Assembly: GCF_900188485.1 (NCBI RefSeq)
Contig: NZ_FZPH01000006.1
Location: 62,001 to 126,000 of the forward strand
Source of the DNA: Asanoa hainanensis
GTDB lineage: Bacteria > Actinomycetota > Actinomycetes > Mycobacteriales > Micromonosporaceae
Length of the DNA: 64,000 bases
Direction: 5' to 3'
The notes beneath the pieces are model-generated. The model had not been told where the DNA came from. It saw only the letters and a program-made list of their open reading frames with translations, and searched no databases. The position numbers were made by a program, and so were the translations under genes. Positions 25,193 to 32,384 of the stretch are shown piece after piece. The first letter of the stretch is position 1. The number at the start of each line of letters is the position of its first letter.

Positions 25193-25214
25193 ACAGTATC
25201 GAACATACGTTCGA
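25193..25214 (-). promoter_or_regulatory. LexA (SOS) box and -10 of the small gene
   Basis: TCGAACATACGTTCGA at 25199-25214 is a perfect palindrome matching the actinobacterial SOS consensus TCGAAC-N4-GTTCGA. Read on the minus strand it is immediately followed by TACTGT (25198-25193), which is 6 nt from the ATG at 25186. LexA bound here would cover the spacer of the promoter. The box begins next to the mscL stop codon. Confidence 0.85.
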
Positions 25215-25670
25215 CTATCGCGAGGTAGGGGGATTCTCCCTGCCGACGGTCTGGTCGAGGGCCGAGCGGTACTGGCCCGGGACCCGGCCGCCGGCGATCA
25301 GGGCGTCGCGGATCTCGGTGAGCAGCTTGATCTCTTCGCTGGGCGCGGCGGGCGGGGGCTCCTCGCCACGGCGGCGACGCTCGGCCAGCTTGTTCATGGG
25401 GAAGATCACTAGGAAGTAGAGGGCGGCGGCGGTCAGCAGGAACGTGATGAGCACGTTGATGAACGCGCCCCATTCGACGTAGTTGTTCGCGCTGATCTCG
25501 TTGCGCCCGCCGACTCGGTTGGCGCCCGCCCCGATGAGCTTGAGTAGGGGTTCCAGGAACGACTTGGTGAACTGGGTGACCACGCCGGTGAACGCCGCGC
25601 CGATCACCACGCCGACCGCCAGGTCGACCACGTTTCCGCGCATGATGAAGTCTTTGAAGCCCTTAAGCAT
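25215..25670 (-). CDS. mscL: Large-conductance mechanosensitive channel MscL
   Basis: A 151-residue membrane protein with the MscL signature at the N-terminus (MLKGFKDFIMRGNVVDLAVG, then VVIGAAFTGVV), forming TM1, a periplasmic loop, and TM2 (FINVLITFLLTAAALYFLVIF) followed by the cytoplasmic helix. The homopentameric channel opens under membrane tension and releases solutes on hypo-osmotic shock. AGGGTGAG precedes the ATG. It lies 8 bp after the GntR regulator gene on the same strand and is probably cotranscribed with it. Confidence 0.97.
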   Translation of the reverse strand: MLKGFKDFIMRGNVVDLAVGVVIGAAFTGVVTQFTKSFLEPLLKLIGAGANRVGGRNEISANNYVEWGAFINVLITFLLTAAALYFLVIFPMNKLAERRRRGEEPPPAAPSEEIKLLTEIRDALIAGGRVPGQYRSALDQTVGRENPPTSR

Positions 25671-25678
25671 GGCTCACC

Positions 25679-26347
25679 CTATTCCCGCGCGGGGGCCTCC
25701 AGGAACTTGCCCGCCTCGTGTGCCGCACGGTCGGCATCGCGGTCACGGATAGCTCCCACCAGTCGACCATGATCGATGTGTGTGCCGGCCCGCATCGACG
25801 GTCCGACCGCGACGGCCACGGACGCTCGGACGGCTGCGCCGACCGACGCGTACAGCTCGGCCAGCATCGGGTTGTGCGCCGCGGCCACCACGGCCACGTG
25901 CAGGTCGGCGTCGGCCTCGACGAACACGTCCACGTCGCCGGTCTGCCAGGCCGCGTCACGCGCCACCAACGCCGCGTCGAGTTTTTCGAGATCTTCAGGG
26001 GTACGCCGCAGCGCCGCCAACCGGGCCGCCTCGACCTCGAGGGCCCGCCGTACCTCGATGGTGTGCTCGGGATCGGAACCGCCGAACTTGCGGGCCACGA
26101 CACCGGTGAGCTCGTCGGTCGACCGCACGTAGGTGCCGGAGCCCTGCACGCCCTCGAGCACCCCGGCGTGGGTCAGCGCCTTGACCGCCTCGCGCACCGT
26201 GTTGCGCCCGACACCGAGCAGCTCCACGAGTTGCGGCTCGGTGGGGATCTTGCTGCCGATCGGCCACTCGCCGACCTGGATCTGCTCGCTCAGGGCAGAG
26301 ATCACCTGCTGCACCAGTGTCGACCGCGACAGTGTCATGCGTAACAT
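25679..26347 (-). CDS. FadR-subfamily GntR transcriptional regulator
   Basis: About 222 residues: an N-terminal GntR winged helix (VISALSEQIQVGEWPIGSKI, PTEPQLVELLGVGRNTVREAV) and an all-helical FCD ligand domain with metal-ligand-like residues (DADLHVAVVAAAHN, HGRLVGAIRDRD). The ATG at 26347 follows the hexamer TATGGT by 6 nt, implying a leaderless transcript; GTG 26350 and ATG 26338 are alternatives. It is divergent from an MFS carrier, its likely target, and upstream of mscL. Confidence 0.92.
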   Translation of the reverse strand: MLRMTLSRSTLVQQVISALSEQIQVGEWPIGSKIPTEPQLVELLGVGRNTVREAVKALTHAGVLEGVQGSGTYVRSTDELTGVVARKFGGSDPEHTIEVRRALEVEAARLAALRRTPEDLEKLDAALVARDAAWQTGDVDVFVEADADLHVAVVAAAHNPMLAELYASVGAAVRASVAVAVGPSMRAGTHIDHGRLVGAIRDRDADRAAHEAGKFLEAPARE

Positions 26348-26353
26348 CACCCC

Positions 26354-26381
26354 ACCATAAATCGTCCCATGATTCTAGGCT
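26354..26381. promoter_or_regulatory. Back-to-back -10 elements flanking a GntR operator
   Basis: The minus-strand hexamer TATGGT (26359-26354) and the plus-strand hexamer TAGGCT (26376-26381) flank a 15-bp imperfect palindrome AATCGTCCCATGATT (26360-26374). The hexamers are 6 and 7 nt from the gntR ATG and the MFS GTG. A regulator bound at the palindrome would block both. Confidence 0.55.
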
Positions 26382-26388
26382 GGTCGTC

Positions 26389-27699
26389 GTGAGCACCGCC
26401 GACACCGCCCCACCTGTCCCACGCCGCCAACTCGTGATGGTGCTGGTCGGCATCGTCATCGTGGCGGTCAACCTGCGCGCGGTGGTCACCTCGCTCGGCG
26501 CCCTCCTCGACGAGGTCCGCGACGGCCTGCACCTGTCCGGCGCGCTGGCCGGCGTCGTGACCACGATCCCGACCCTCGCCTTCGCCGTCTTCGGCGCCAC
26601 GACACCGTGGCTGGTCCGGCGCGTGGCGCCGGCCCGGCTCCTGGTCGGCGCGATGGTGGTGCTGGCCCTCGGCCAACTGCTGCGGGTGCTCACCGACGCT
26701 CCGGCCGCGTTCATCGGGTTCAGCGCGCTGGCGCTGGCCGGCATCGCGGTCGCCAACGTGCTGCTGCCGATGATGGTCAAGCAGAGCTTCCCGAGCCGTC
26801 CGGGCCTGGTCACCGGCGCGTACACGGTCTCGATGTCGATCGGTGCCGCAGCGGCGTCCGCGACCGCCGTGCCGGTCGCGCACGCGTTCGGCTCCTGGCG
26901 GGCCGGGCTCGGCGTGTGGGCGCTGCTCGCCGCGATCGCGGTCCTCCCCTGGCTGCCGGCCGCCCTGCGCCGCCGCCAGCGGGTGGTCCGGCGGCCCGGA
27001 CACCACCCGGGCGCCAAGGTCCGGCCGGCCCGCACCCGGATCGGCTGGTCGATGGCGGTGTTCTTCGGCATGCAGTCCATCGCCGGGTACGCCACGATGG
27101 GCTGGCTGGCGCAACTCTTCCGGGACTCCGGTTTCACCCCGTCGACGGCCGGCCTGCTGCTCGCCGGCGTCACCCTGTTCGCGTTGCCCTTCGCGCTGCT
27201 GATGCCGGCACTGGCCGGCCGGGTGCGGCGGCTGGCGCCCGTGCTGCTGACGCTGACCTCGATGTCCGCGATCTCGTACGTCGGCCTCGCCGTGGCTCCC
27301 CATGCCGGTGCGGTGCTCTGGGTCACCCTGCTCGGCATCGGCCAGACGGTGTTCCCCGTGAGCCTGGTCGTGATCGGCCTGCGGGCCCGCACGCCAGAGG
27401 GAACGGTCGCGCTCTCGGCGTTCGCACAGAGCGTCGGCTATGTCCTGGCCGCGCTGGGGCCGCTGCTGGTGGGCATCCTCTACGAGGCGACGGGTGGCTG
27501 GGTCGCGCCGCTCGGCGTGCTCATGGTGGCGTTGCTGGTGCAGGCGACGGCGGGCGTGCTGATCAGCCGGCCGGCCTTCGTCGAGGACGAGGCGGGCGCA
27601 CCCGGCGCGAACGGCCCGATCGAAGCGGTCGAACCGACGCCCGCGGCCGTGCTGGCCGAGACCGGCCCCCTGGCGGAGCCGCTGCGCGAGGCCGCTTAG
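26389..27699 (+). CDS. MFS transporter of the CynX/NimT type
   Basis: A 436-residue integral membrane protein with 12 predicted helices. The first segment VGIVIVAVNLRAVVTSLGAL and the paired motifs VFGATTPWLVRRVAP and PAFAGRV-like loops fit the cyanate/nitroimidazole (CynX/NimT) branch of the major facilitator superfamily. The GTG at 26389 is the likely start, following TAGGCT by 7 nt without a Shine-Dalgarno. The last 40 residues are a hydrophilic Ala/Pro-rich tail. The substrate is unknown; control by the divergent GntR protein is likely. Confidence 0.88.
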   Translation: MSTADTAPPVPRRQLVMVLVGIVIVAVNLRAVVTSLGALLDEVRDGLHLSGALAGVVTTIPTLAFAVFGATTPWLVRRVAPARLLVGAMVVLALGQLLRVLTDAPAAFIGFSALALAGIAVANVLLPMMVKQSFPSRPGLVTGAYTVSMSIGAAAASATAVPVAHAFGSWRAGLGVWALLAAIAVLPWLPAALRRRQRVVRRPGHHPGAKVRPARTRIGWSMAVFFGMQSIAGYATMGWLAQLFRDSGFTPSTAGLLLAGVTLFALPFALLMPALAGRVRRLAPVLLTLTSMSAISYVGLAVAPHAGAVLWVTLLGIGQTVFPVSLVVIGLRARTPEGTVALSAFAQSVGYVLAALGPLLVGILYEATGGWVAPLGVLMVALLVQATAGVLISRPAFVEDEAGAPGANGPIEAVEPTPAAVLAETGPLAEPLREAA

Positions 27700-27718
27700 C
27701 TGATCGCCGCTTCCGCGG

Positions 27719-28078
27719 TTAGCTGGTGGCCGCTTCGGCGGCGCCGGCCGCGACCGCTTCGTCGACGGTCGCGTACGTGTGCAGCACCTCGACCAGGCCG
27801 CTGACCTCGAGGATGCGGCGCACGCCACGCTGCGGGGCGGCCAGTCGCACGGCTCCACCGGCGTCGTCGGTGCTGTTCTTCGCGCGGACGAAGACGGACA
27901 GCCCCGTGGAGTCGCAGAACGAGACGTCGGTCAGGTCGAAGACCAGGCGGGACAGGCCGCGGTCGAGGAGATCGGTGATCTGGTCCTGGAGCTGGGGCGC
28001 GGTGGCCATGTCCAGCTCGCCACCCACCGACACCACGACAACGTCGCCGCGCTGTTCCGTGTCCACCGTCAGTGACAT
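27719..28078 (-). CDS. STAS-domain anti-sigma factor antagonist
   Basis: A 119-residue single-domain STAS protein. VVVSVGGELDMATAPQLQ is the start of the domain and FCDSTGLSVFV holds the phospho-acceptor Ser57. Proteins of this type bind an anti-sigma kinase when unphosphorylated and free an alternative sigma factor. AGGAGGT lies about 6 nt before the ATG at 28078; the upstream in-frame extension is not needed. No partner kinase is encoded nearby. Confidence 0.92.
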   Translation of the reverse strand: MSLTVDTEQRGDVVVVSVGGELDMATAPQLQDQITDLLDRGLSRLVFDLTDVSFCDSTGLSVFVRAKNSTDDAGGAVRLAAPQRGVRRILEVSGLVEVLHTYATVDEAVAAGAAEAATS

Positions 28079-28175
28079 GCTCGACCTCCTGTGTCCGGGG
28101 GAACGGTACTCCACCGGACGGTCGGAGAGCACGGTTGGTCACCGCCGCGTGGACACTGGGCCCCTGGACGCGAAC

Positions 28176-28225
28176 GGCCCGAGGGCCTGCCGTGGCTGTG
28201 CTGTCCGTCGGCAGGCCCTCGGGCC
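28176..28225 (-). terminator. Strong hairpin between flavin reductase and STAS genes
   Basis: The 17-bp arms at 28176-28192 and 28209-28225 are perfect complements (GGCCCGAGGGCCTGCCG in the first), with a 16-nt loop. It lies 20 bp after the flavin reductase stop on the minus strand, and no U-run follows. Confidence 0.8.
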
Positions 28226-28244
28226 AACTGCGTGTGGGCGCCGG

Positions 28245-28811
28245 TCAGGCGGCCTTGCCACGCAGCGGAGCGAGCGCCCGGCTCCACTCGACGACCTGGT
28301 CCAGGGTCGTGTGGAGCGCGTCGGCCTGGTGCTCGCCCGGCTTGAACACGCTGAAGTTCTCGAAGTCGTGGAAGAGCGAGAGCATGACCTGCGAGCGCAC
28401 GTCGGCCAGCTTGAGCTCCCCGGCCACGAGGCGCAGGTTCTCGACGGCGCGCGCGCCACCGACGGAGCCGTAGCTGACGAAGCCGACGGCCTTGTTGTTC
28501 CACTCCGCGAACAGGAAGTCGATCGCGTTCTTCAGGGCGCCCGAGGTGGAGTGGTTGTACTCCGGGGTCACCATCACGAAGCCGTCGAACGACGCGATCT
28601 TCTCGGCCCAGGCCAGCGTGTGCGGCTGCTGGTAGTTGCCCATGCTCGGCAGCCCGATCTCGTCGAGGTGCGGGAGCTTGTAGTCGAGCAGGTCGACGAG
28701 CTCGAACTCGGCGTCGGTGCGCTTCTGCGCGTGCTCGTACACCCACTTGGCAACGGCCTCGCCGTTGCGACCGGGGCGGGTGCTGCCGAGGATGATTCCG
28801 ATCTTGGTCAC
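28245..28811 (-). CDS. NADPH-dependent FMN reductase family protein
   Basis: A 188-residue flavodoxin-like protein. The FMN phosphate loop is IILGSTRPGRNGEAVAKWV, and VTPEYNHSTSGALKNAIDFL is the family signature for the flavin-binding turn. Such enzymes reduce quinones, azo dyes or chromate using NADPH. The start is the GTG at 28811. It is divergent from a MarR regulator across two inverted repeats, so it is the likely target, perhaps induced by electrophiles. Confidence 0.92.
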   Translation of the reverse strand: MTKIGIILGSTRPGRNGEAVAKWVYEHAQKRTDAEFELVDLLDYKLPHLDEIGLPSMGNYQQPHTLAWAEKIASFDGFVMVTPEYNHSTSGALKNAIDFLFAEWNNKAVGFVSYGSVGGARAVENLRLVAGELKLADVRSQVMLSLFHDFENFSVFKPGEHQADALHTTLDQVVEWSRALAPLRGKAA

Positions 28812-28853
28812 GATGTGCTGTCCCTGCTCAAGAGAAGGACTCGGGGTAAGTCC

Positions 28854-28904
28854 TTGCTTCGTCAAGCAAACATACGAGCAGTTCCTTGCGCGAGCAAGTA
28901 AGCT
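28854..28904. promoter_or_regulatory. Two MarR operators and leaderless -10
   Basis: TTGCTT-CGTC-AAGCAA (28854-28869) and CTTGC-GCGA-GCAAG (28885-28898) are perfect inverted repeats in the divergent region between the flavin reductase and the marR-type gene. TAAGCT (28899-28904) is 6 nt before the ATG at 28911, next to the second repeat. Confidence 0.65.
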
Positions 28905-28910
28905 GGTCGT

Positions 28911-29387
28911 ATGCGTCCCGTCACAGAGCCCGCGGCCCCGCCCCTGAGCGCCGACGAAGAGGCACTCGTGCGCACGCTGGCACGCGTGATGACGGTGTTG
29001 CCCAAGCTCATGGACCATGACCTGCGGCAGGACGCCGGCATCTCGCTCACCGAATACACCACGCTCATGCACCTGTCCGAGGCGCCTGACCGGCAGCTAC
29101 GGATGAACGAGTTGGCTACGGCGTGTGACCTCTCACTCAGCGGCATGACCCGCGCGGTCGCCCGCCTGGAGTCCGACGGTTTCGTCCGCCGCATCCGCTG
29201 CGACACCGACGGTCGAGGCTGGGAAGCGGTGCTCACGCCGGAGGGGCTCGCCCGGCTCGAAGCGGCGTACCCGACCCACCTGCGTTCGACCAGGCAGCGC
29301 ATCACGGACAACTTCGCCGACTTCGACCTGGCGGCGTTGACGCGGGCGCTCGACAGGGTCAGCTGCCCCGGCACGACTCCCATCTAG
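28911..29387 (+). CDS. MarR-family transcriptional regulator
   Basis: A 158-residue regulator with the MarR winged helix: LTEYTTLMHLSEAPDRQLRM, NELATACDLSLSGMTRAVAR as recognition region, and RRIRCDTDGRGWEAVLT as wing. The ATG at 28911 is preceded by a -10 hexamer rather than a ribosome binding site. It probably represses itself and the divergent flavin reductase through the two operators upstream. There is no conserved redox Cys near the N-terminus, so a ligand or oxidant signal cannot be chosen. Confidence 0.92.
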   Translation: MRPVTEPAAPPLSADEEALVRTLARVMTVLPKLMDHDLRQDAGISLTEYTTLMHLSEAPDRQLRMNELATACDLSLSGMTRAVARLESDGFVRRIRCDTDGRGWEAVLTPEGLARLEAAYPTHLRSTRQRITDNFADFDLAALTRALDRVSCPGTTPI

Positions 29388-29412
29388 GCGTCGGCGGTGG
29401 CACCATGATCAC

Positions 29413-30144
29413 ATGTGTTACGGAGACGAGGCCCGCCCGCCGCAGCCGCCCAACCCGGGCCCGGTCGGTGCGCACGGCCCGGTGGTGCTGAGCTCCCCCG
29501 ACGGCACCGAGTTCGACGGCTACTTCGCCCATCCGGCGGAGCCGACCGGTCGCGGCATCGTGATCTTCCCGGACGTACGCGGCCTGCATGTCTTCTACAA
29601 AGAGCTCGCGGAGAGCTTCGCGGCGGCCGGTCTGTCGGCGCTGGCCTTCGACTACTTCGGCCGGAGCGCTGGACGCGGCGAGCGCGGCGAGGACTTCGCG
29701 TACCGCGAGCATGTCGACGCTTTGGACTTTTCGAGCGTACGGATGGACGCCTCCTCCGCCGCGGCCTGGCTCCGCGACCACGGCTCGACGTCGTTGTTCA
29801 CCGTCGGTTTCTGCTTCGGCGGCGCGATGTCCTGGCGCCAGGCGGCGGCCGGCGACGACCTGCGCGGCTCGATCGGCTTCTACGGCGTGCCGTCGCGGGT
29901 CACGGACGTGGCGGACGAGATCACGTCGCCGCTGCAGATCCTGGCCGCGGGCCAGGACTTCACCCCGGTGGCGGAGGTGGAGCAGTTCGCGGAACGGGTC
30001 CGCGCCCACGGTGCGGACGTACGCATGACCGTCTATCCGGACGCGGGTCACAGCTTCTTCGACCGCAGCTTCGGCCAGCACCAGGCGGACGTCGCGGACG
30101 CCTGGCGGCAGATGCTCGCGTTCATAGCAGAAAAGGCGTCCTGA
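29413..30144 (+). CDS. Dienelactone hydrolase family protein
   Basis: A 243-residue cytosolic alpha/beta hydrolase. The nucleophile is Cys134 in GFCFGG, typical of dienelactone hydrolases, with Asp in AGQDFTP and His in DAGHSFFDRS completing the triad. The family opens lactone rings in aromatic degradation but many members act on other esters. The ATG at 29413 begins MCYGDEARPP. It follows the MarR gene by 25 bp on the same strand and precedes the VOC protein by 31 bp. Confidence 0.9.
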   Translation: MCYGDEARPPQPPNPGPVGAHGPVVLSSPDGTEFDGYFAHPAEPTGRGIVIFPDVRGLHVFYKELAESFAAAGLSALAFDYFGRSAGRGERGEDFAYREHVDALDFSSVRMDASSAAAWLRDHGSTSLFTVGFCFGGAMSWRQAAAGDDLRGSIGFYGVPSRVTDVADEITSPLQILAAGQDFTPVAEVEQFAERVRAHGADVRMTVYPDAGHSFFDRSFGQHQADVADAWRQMLAFIAEKAS

Positions 30145-30161
30145 CCAGGACAAAACCGGAC

Positions 30162-30167
30162 TAGGGT
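30162..30167 (+). promoter_or_regulatory. -10 hexamer of leaderless VOC gene
   Basis: TAGGGT lies 8 nt before the ATG at 30176; no ribosome binding site is visible. Confidence 0.35.
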
Positions 30168-30175
30168 ACGAAGTC

Positions 30176-30532
30176 ATGGCGCTGCAGACCCGCATGGTGA
30201 CCTTCGACTGTGCCGACCCGGCGACCCTGGCCAGCTTCTGGGCGGCCGCCACGGGCCTGCGCGAGTCCTGGCGCCACGAGAACGACTTCCTCATCCTCGG
30301 CGAAACGCCCGGTCTGTGCCTGGGTTTCCAACGAGTCCCGGAGCCCAAGACGGTGAAGAACCGGGTCCACCTGGACTGGAGCAGCGACGGCGACCCGGCG
30401 GCGGAGATCGACCGCCTCCTCGGCCTGGGCGCTACGGTGGTCGACCGCCAGAAGATGCCTCAGGGCTTCGGCTGGACGGTCCTGGCGGACCCGGCAGGCA
30501 ACGAGTTCTGCGTGGCGACACCGACGACTTGA
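30176..30532 (+). CDS. VOC (glyoxalase/dioxygenase) superfamily protein
   Basis: A 118-residue protein made of one pair of beta-alpha-beta-beta-beta modules (VTFDCADPATLASFWAAATG, then NRVHLDWSSDG and VLADPAGNEFCV). It resembles the small actinobacterial glyoxalase-like group with DP-x-LA-FW; the expected metal ligands are only partly visible. Function may be detoxification or ligand binding; no substrate can be given. Confidence 0.88.
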   Translation: MALQTRMVTFDCADPATLASFWAAATGLRESWRHENDFLILGETPGLCLGFQRVPEPKTVKNRVHLDWSSDGDPAAEIDRLLGLGATVVDRQKMPQGFGWTVLADPAGNEFCVATPTT

Positions 30533-30566
30533 CCTGAAGCCCGGTTCAGCTGCTTCGCTGTCGGCC

Positions 30567-31217
30567 GTGAGCTTTGCAGGACTGCGCGTCGCGATCACCG
30601 GCGCGGGACGGGACACGGGACGGCTACTGGCGGAGGCGTTCGCTTCACGCGGGGCGTCGGTCTTCCGCTCGGCCCGCGACCGGGCGGCGGCCGATTTCCA
30701 GTGCGATCTTGCCCAACCGGATTCGGTACGCGCGTTCGCCGCAGCCCTGGCGGAACGAACGGACCGGCTGGACGTGCTGATCCACAACGGCGCCGCCTAC
30801 ATCGAAGGCGCCGACCTGGCCGACGCGACCGACGACACGATCGAAAGCCTGATGGCGGGCACCACCGGCGTCGTGCTGTTGACCAAACACCTGTTGCCGC
30901 TGCTGCGGGCGTCTTCGAGGCCTGACATCGTCAACATGATCTCCGCCTGCGGGGAGGTCGGACACCACCGCTCGGGCGCACACCCAGCGTTCTACGCGGC
31001 GAAGCACGCCCACGCCGGACTCTCCTCGATCTTGTCGCACCGCCTGCGGCCGGAAGGAATTCGGGTCATCTCCCTGTTCCCGCCGGACTTCGTCCAACAG
31101 GGCCCACGCGAGCCCACCAGCGCCCTCACCGCGTCCTCGATAGTGAACTGCGTGCTGTTCGCGGTCGGCCAGCCCCGGGACTGCTTCATCCGCGAGTTCC
31201 ACTTCGAGCAGGTCTGA
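30567..31217 (+). CDS. Atypical short-chain dehydrogenase-like protein
   Basis: A 216-residue SDR-fold protein starting at GTG 30567. The cofactor motif reads TGAGRDTG where TGxxxGxG is expected, so the middle glycine is Asp. The position of the catalytic Tyr in YxxxK reads FYAAK, giving Phe in the aligned place. HNGA replaces NNAG. The fold landmarks (LDVLIHNGA, IVNMISACGEV, FPPDF) remain. It may be a non-catalytic or altered-cofactor member. It lies alone after the VOC gene on the same strand. Confidence 0.8.
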   Translation: MSFAGLRVAITGAGRDTGRLLAEAFASRGASVFRSARDRAAADFQCDLAQPDSVRAFAAALAERTDRLDVLIHNGAAYIEGADLADATDDTIESLMAGTTGVVLLTKHLLPLLRASSRPDIVNMISACGEVGHHRSGAHPAFYAAKHAHAGLSSILSHRLRPEGIRVISLFPPDFVQQGPREPTSALTASSIVNCVLFAVGQPRDCFIREFHFEQV

Positions 31218-31336
31218 GCGAGCGTCCGGCCTTGTACGGCCATTTCGAACGTGCTGTCGGCCCGTGCCCCAAGCACCTCTACTGATCGGTGAGTCCAGCG
31301 GCTCCCCTGCCGCGAACCCCCATCAGGAGGTCCACC

Positions 31337-31711
31337 ATGATTCACCGGCTCTACATGCGACTGGCCACCCTGACCGCCCTGGCGGCGTTGGCAGCGGTTG
31401 TTCCGGCCGTCGCGGCTCAGGCCGCGGTCCCAACCGCCCGGGCGACTCTGCTCACCAACATCTCCGTGACCGTCACGACGAACATGTGCCCACAGGGCGG
31501 GTCGGTGAGCAAGGCGAACGTCGCGATCGACACACCCGGCACATCGGGCGTGAGCAGTGGCGACACCGTGGGTGGCCTCAAAGCGTGGGTGGGCAACAAC
31601 GCGGTCCACGGCTCCAACTTCTGTCGGACGACGTGGTACGGCGGTGGCTACTACTGGTACTGGTCGGTGACGCGGTACTTCTCGTTCAACGGCCAGCACA
31701 CCTACGTCTGA
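31337..31711 (+). CDS. Small secreted protein
   Basis: A 124-residue exported protein from the ATG at 31337, with AGGAGGT about 6 nt upstream. The signal peptide (LATLTALAALAAVVPAVAAQ, then AAV) covers about 30 residues. The mature part has two Cys (MCPQGG, NFCRTTW) likely to form a disulfide and an aromatic stretch YYWYWSV near the end. No family is recognised; it could be a small extracellular lectin-like or inhibitor-like domain. It ends at a shared bidirectional terminator. Confidence 0.8.
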   Translation: MIHRLYMRLATLTALAALAAVVPAVAAQAAVPTARATLLTNISVTVTTNMCPQGGSVSKANVAIDTPGTSGVSSGDTVGGLKAWVGNNAVHGSNFCRTTWYGGGYYWYWSVTRYFSFNGQHTYV

Positions 31712-31722
31712 CGGCGGTCGGC

Positions 31723-31761
31723 GTCCGTGATCCGGGCTGCTCATCCGCCCGGATCACGGAC
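31723..31761. terminator. Bidirectional terminator
   Basis: Perfect 15-bp arms GTCCGTGATCCGGGC (31723-31737) and its complement (31747-31761) with a 9-nt loop sit between the convergent secreted-protein and lipoprotein genes, 12 and 9 bp from their stops. Confidence 0.85.
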
Positions 31762-31769
31762 CACGGCGG

Positions 31770-32291
31770 TCAAGGACAGTCGGTGGCCCGCAGCATGCGG
31801 GTCGGCTGCGGCGTCCCGATCTCCGGCTTGCCGTTGCGCCAGGTCGTGGTCACGACGATCTGTCGGTCCGCGACGGTTCCCGTGTTGTCGGCGCTGTACC
31901 CGGTGCCTCTCACCACGGTCGTCCCGCCCACGAAGGCCAGGCAACCCCCGTCGAGAAAGATCATCTCGGTGCGCGGCACGTGTGCGTTGCGGGCGAGCAC
32001 GGCGATGCGGACCGGGTTGTCCGGGTCGGAGGCACCGTCGAACACCTCGATCTGGTACGCCGCGCCCGACAGGTCGCATCGCATGGCCACGAAAGCCTCG
32101 TTTCTGCCGTCGGCGTTGACGTCGTGGAACTGCGGGGAGAAGGTGGCCTTCACGACCCTGCCGGGACAGTTGAGGTCGCGGCCGGTGACAGCCACCCAGT
32201 CGACCTTGCGCAGGTCGGTCGGGAACGGTGTGCACCCGCCGGCCAATGCACCAACGGTAAGAACGATTGCGATGAGCCTGCGCCGCGCCAT
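31770..32291 (-). CDS. Putative lipoprotein with FG-GAP-like motif
   Basis: A 173-residue protein starting at ATG 32291. The signal sequence ends in a lipobox, ALAGGC, so the mature protein would be anchored at Cys20 on the outer face of the membrane. FHDVNADGRNEAFVAMRC resembles the calcium-binding DVNxDGxxD loop of FG-GAP repeats. It lies 93 bp downstream of the STAND-WD40 gene's... opposite end: both are on the minus strand, with this one downstream. Function unknown. Confidence 0.8.
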   Translation of the reverse strand: MARRRLIAIVLTVGALAGGCTPFPTDLRKVDWVAVTGRDLNCPGRVVKATFSPQFHDVNADGRNEAFVAMRCDLSGAAYQIEVFDGASDPDNPVRIAVLARNAHVPRTEMIFLDGGCLAFVGGTTVVRGTGYSADNTGTVADRQIVVTTTWRNGKPEIGTPQPTRMLRATDCP

Positions 32292-32384
32292 GGGGTCTCC
32301 CGTCGTCGCCGGATTTGTCACCAGCGAAGCGGACCGCGCGGTGCGGATGGAACGGTGCGGGCAATGCCCGGACAAGGCCGGACG

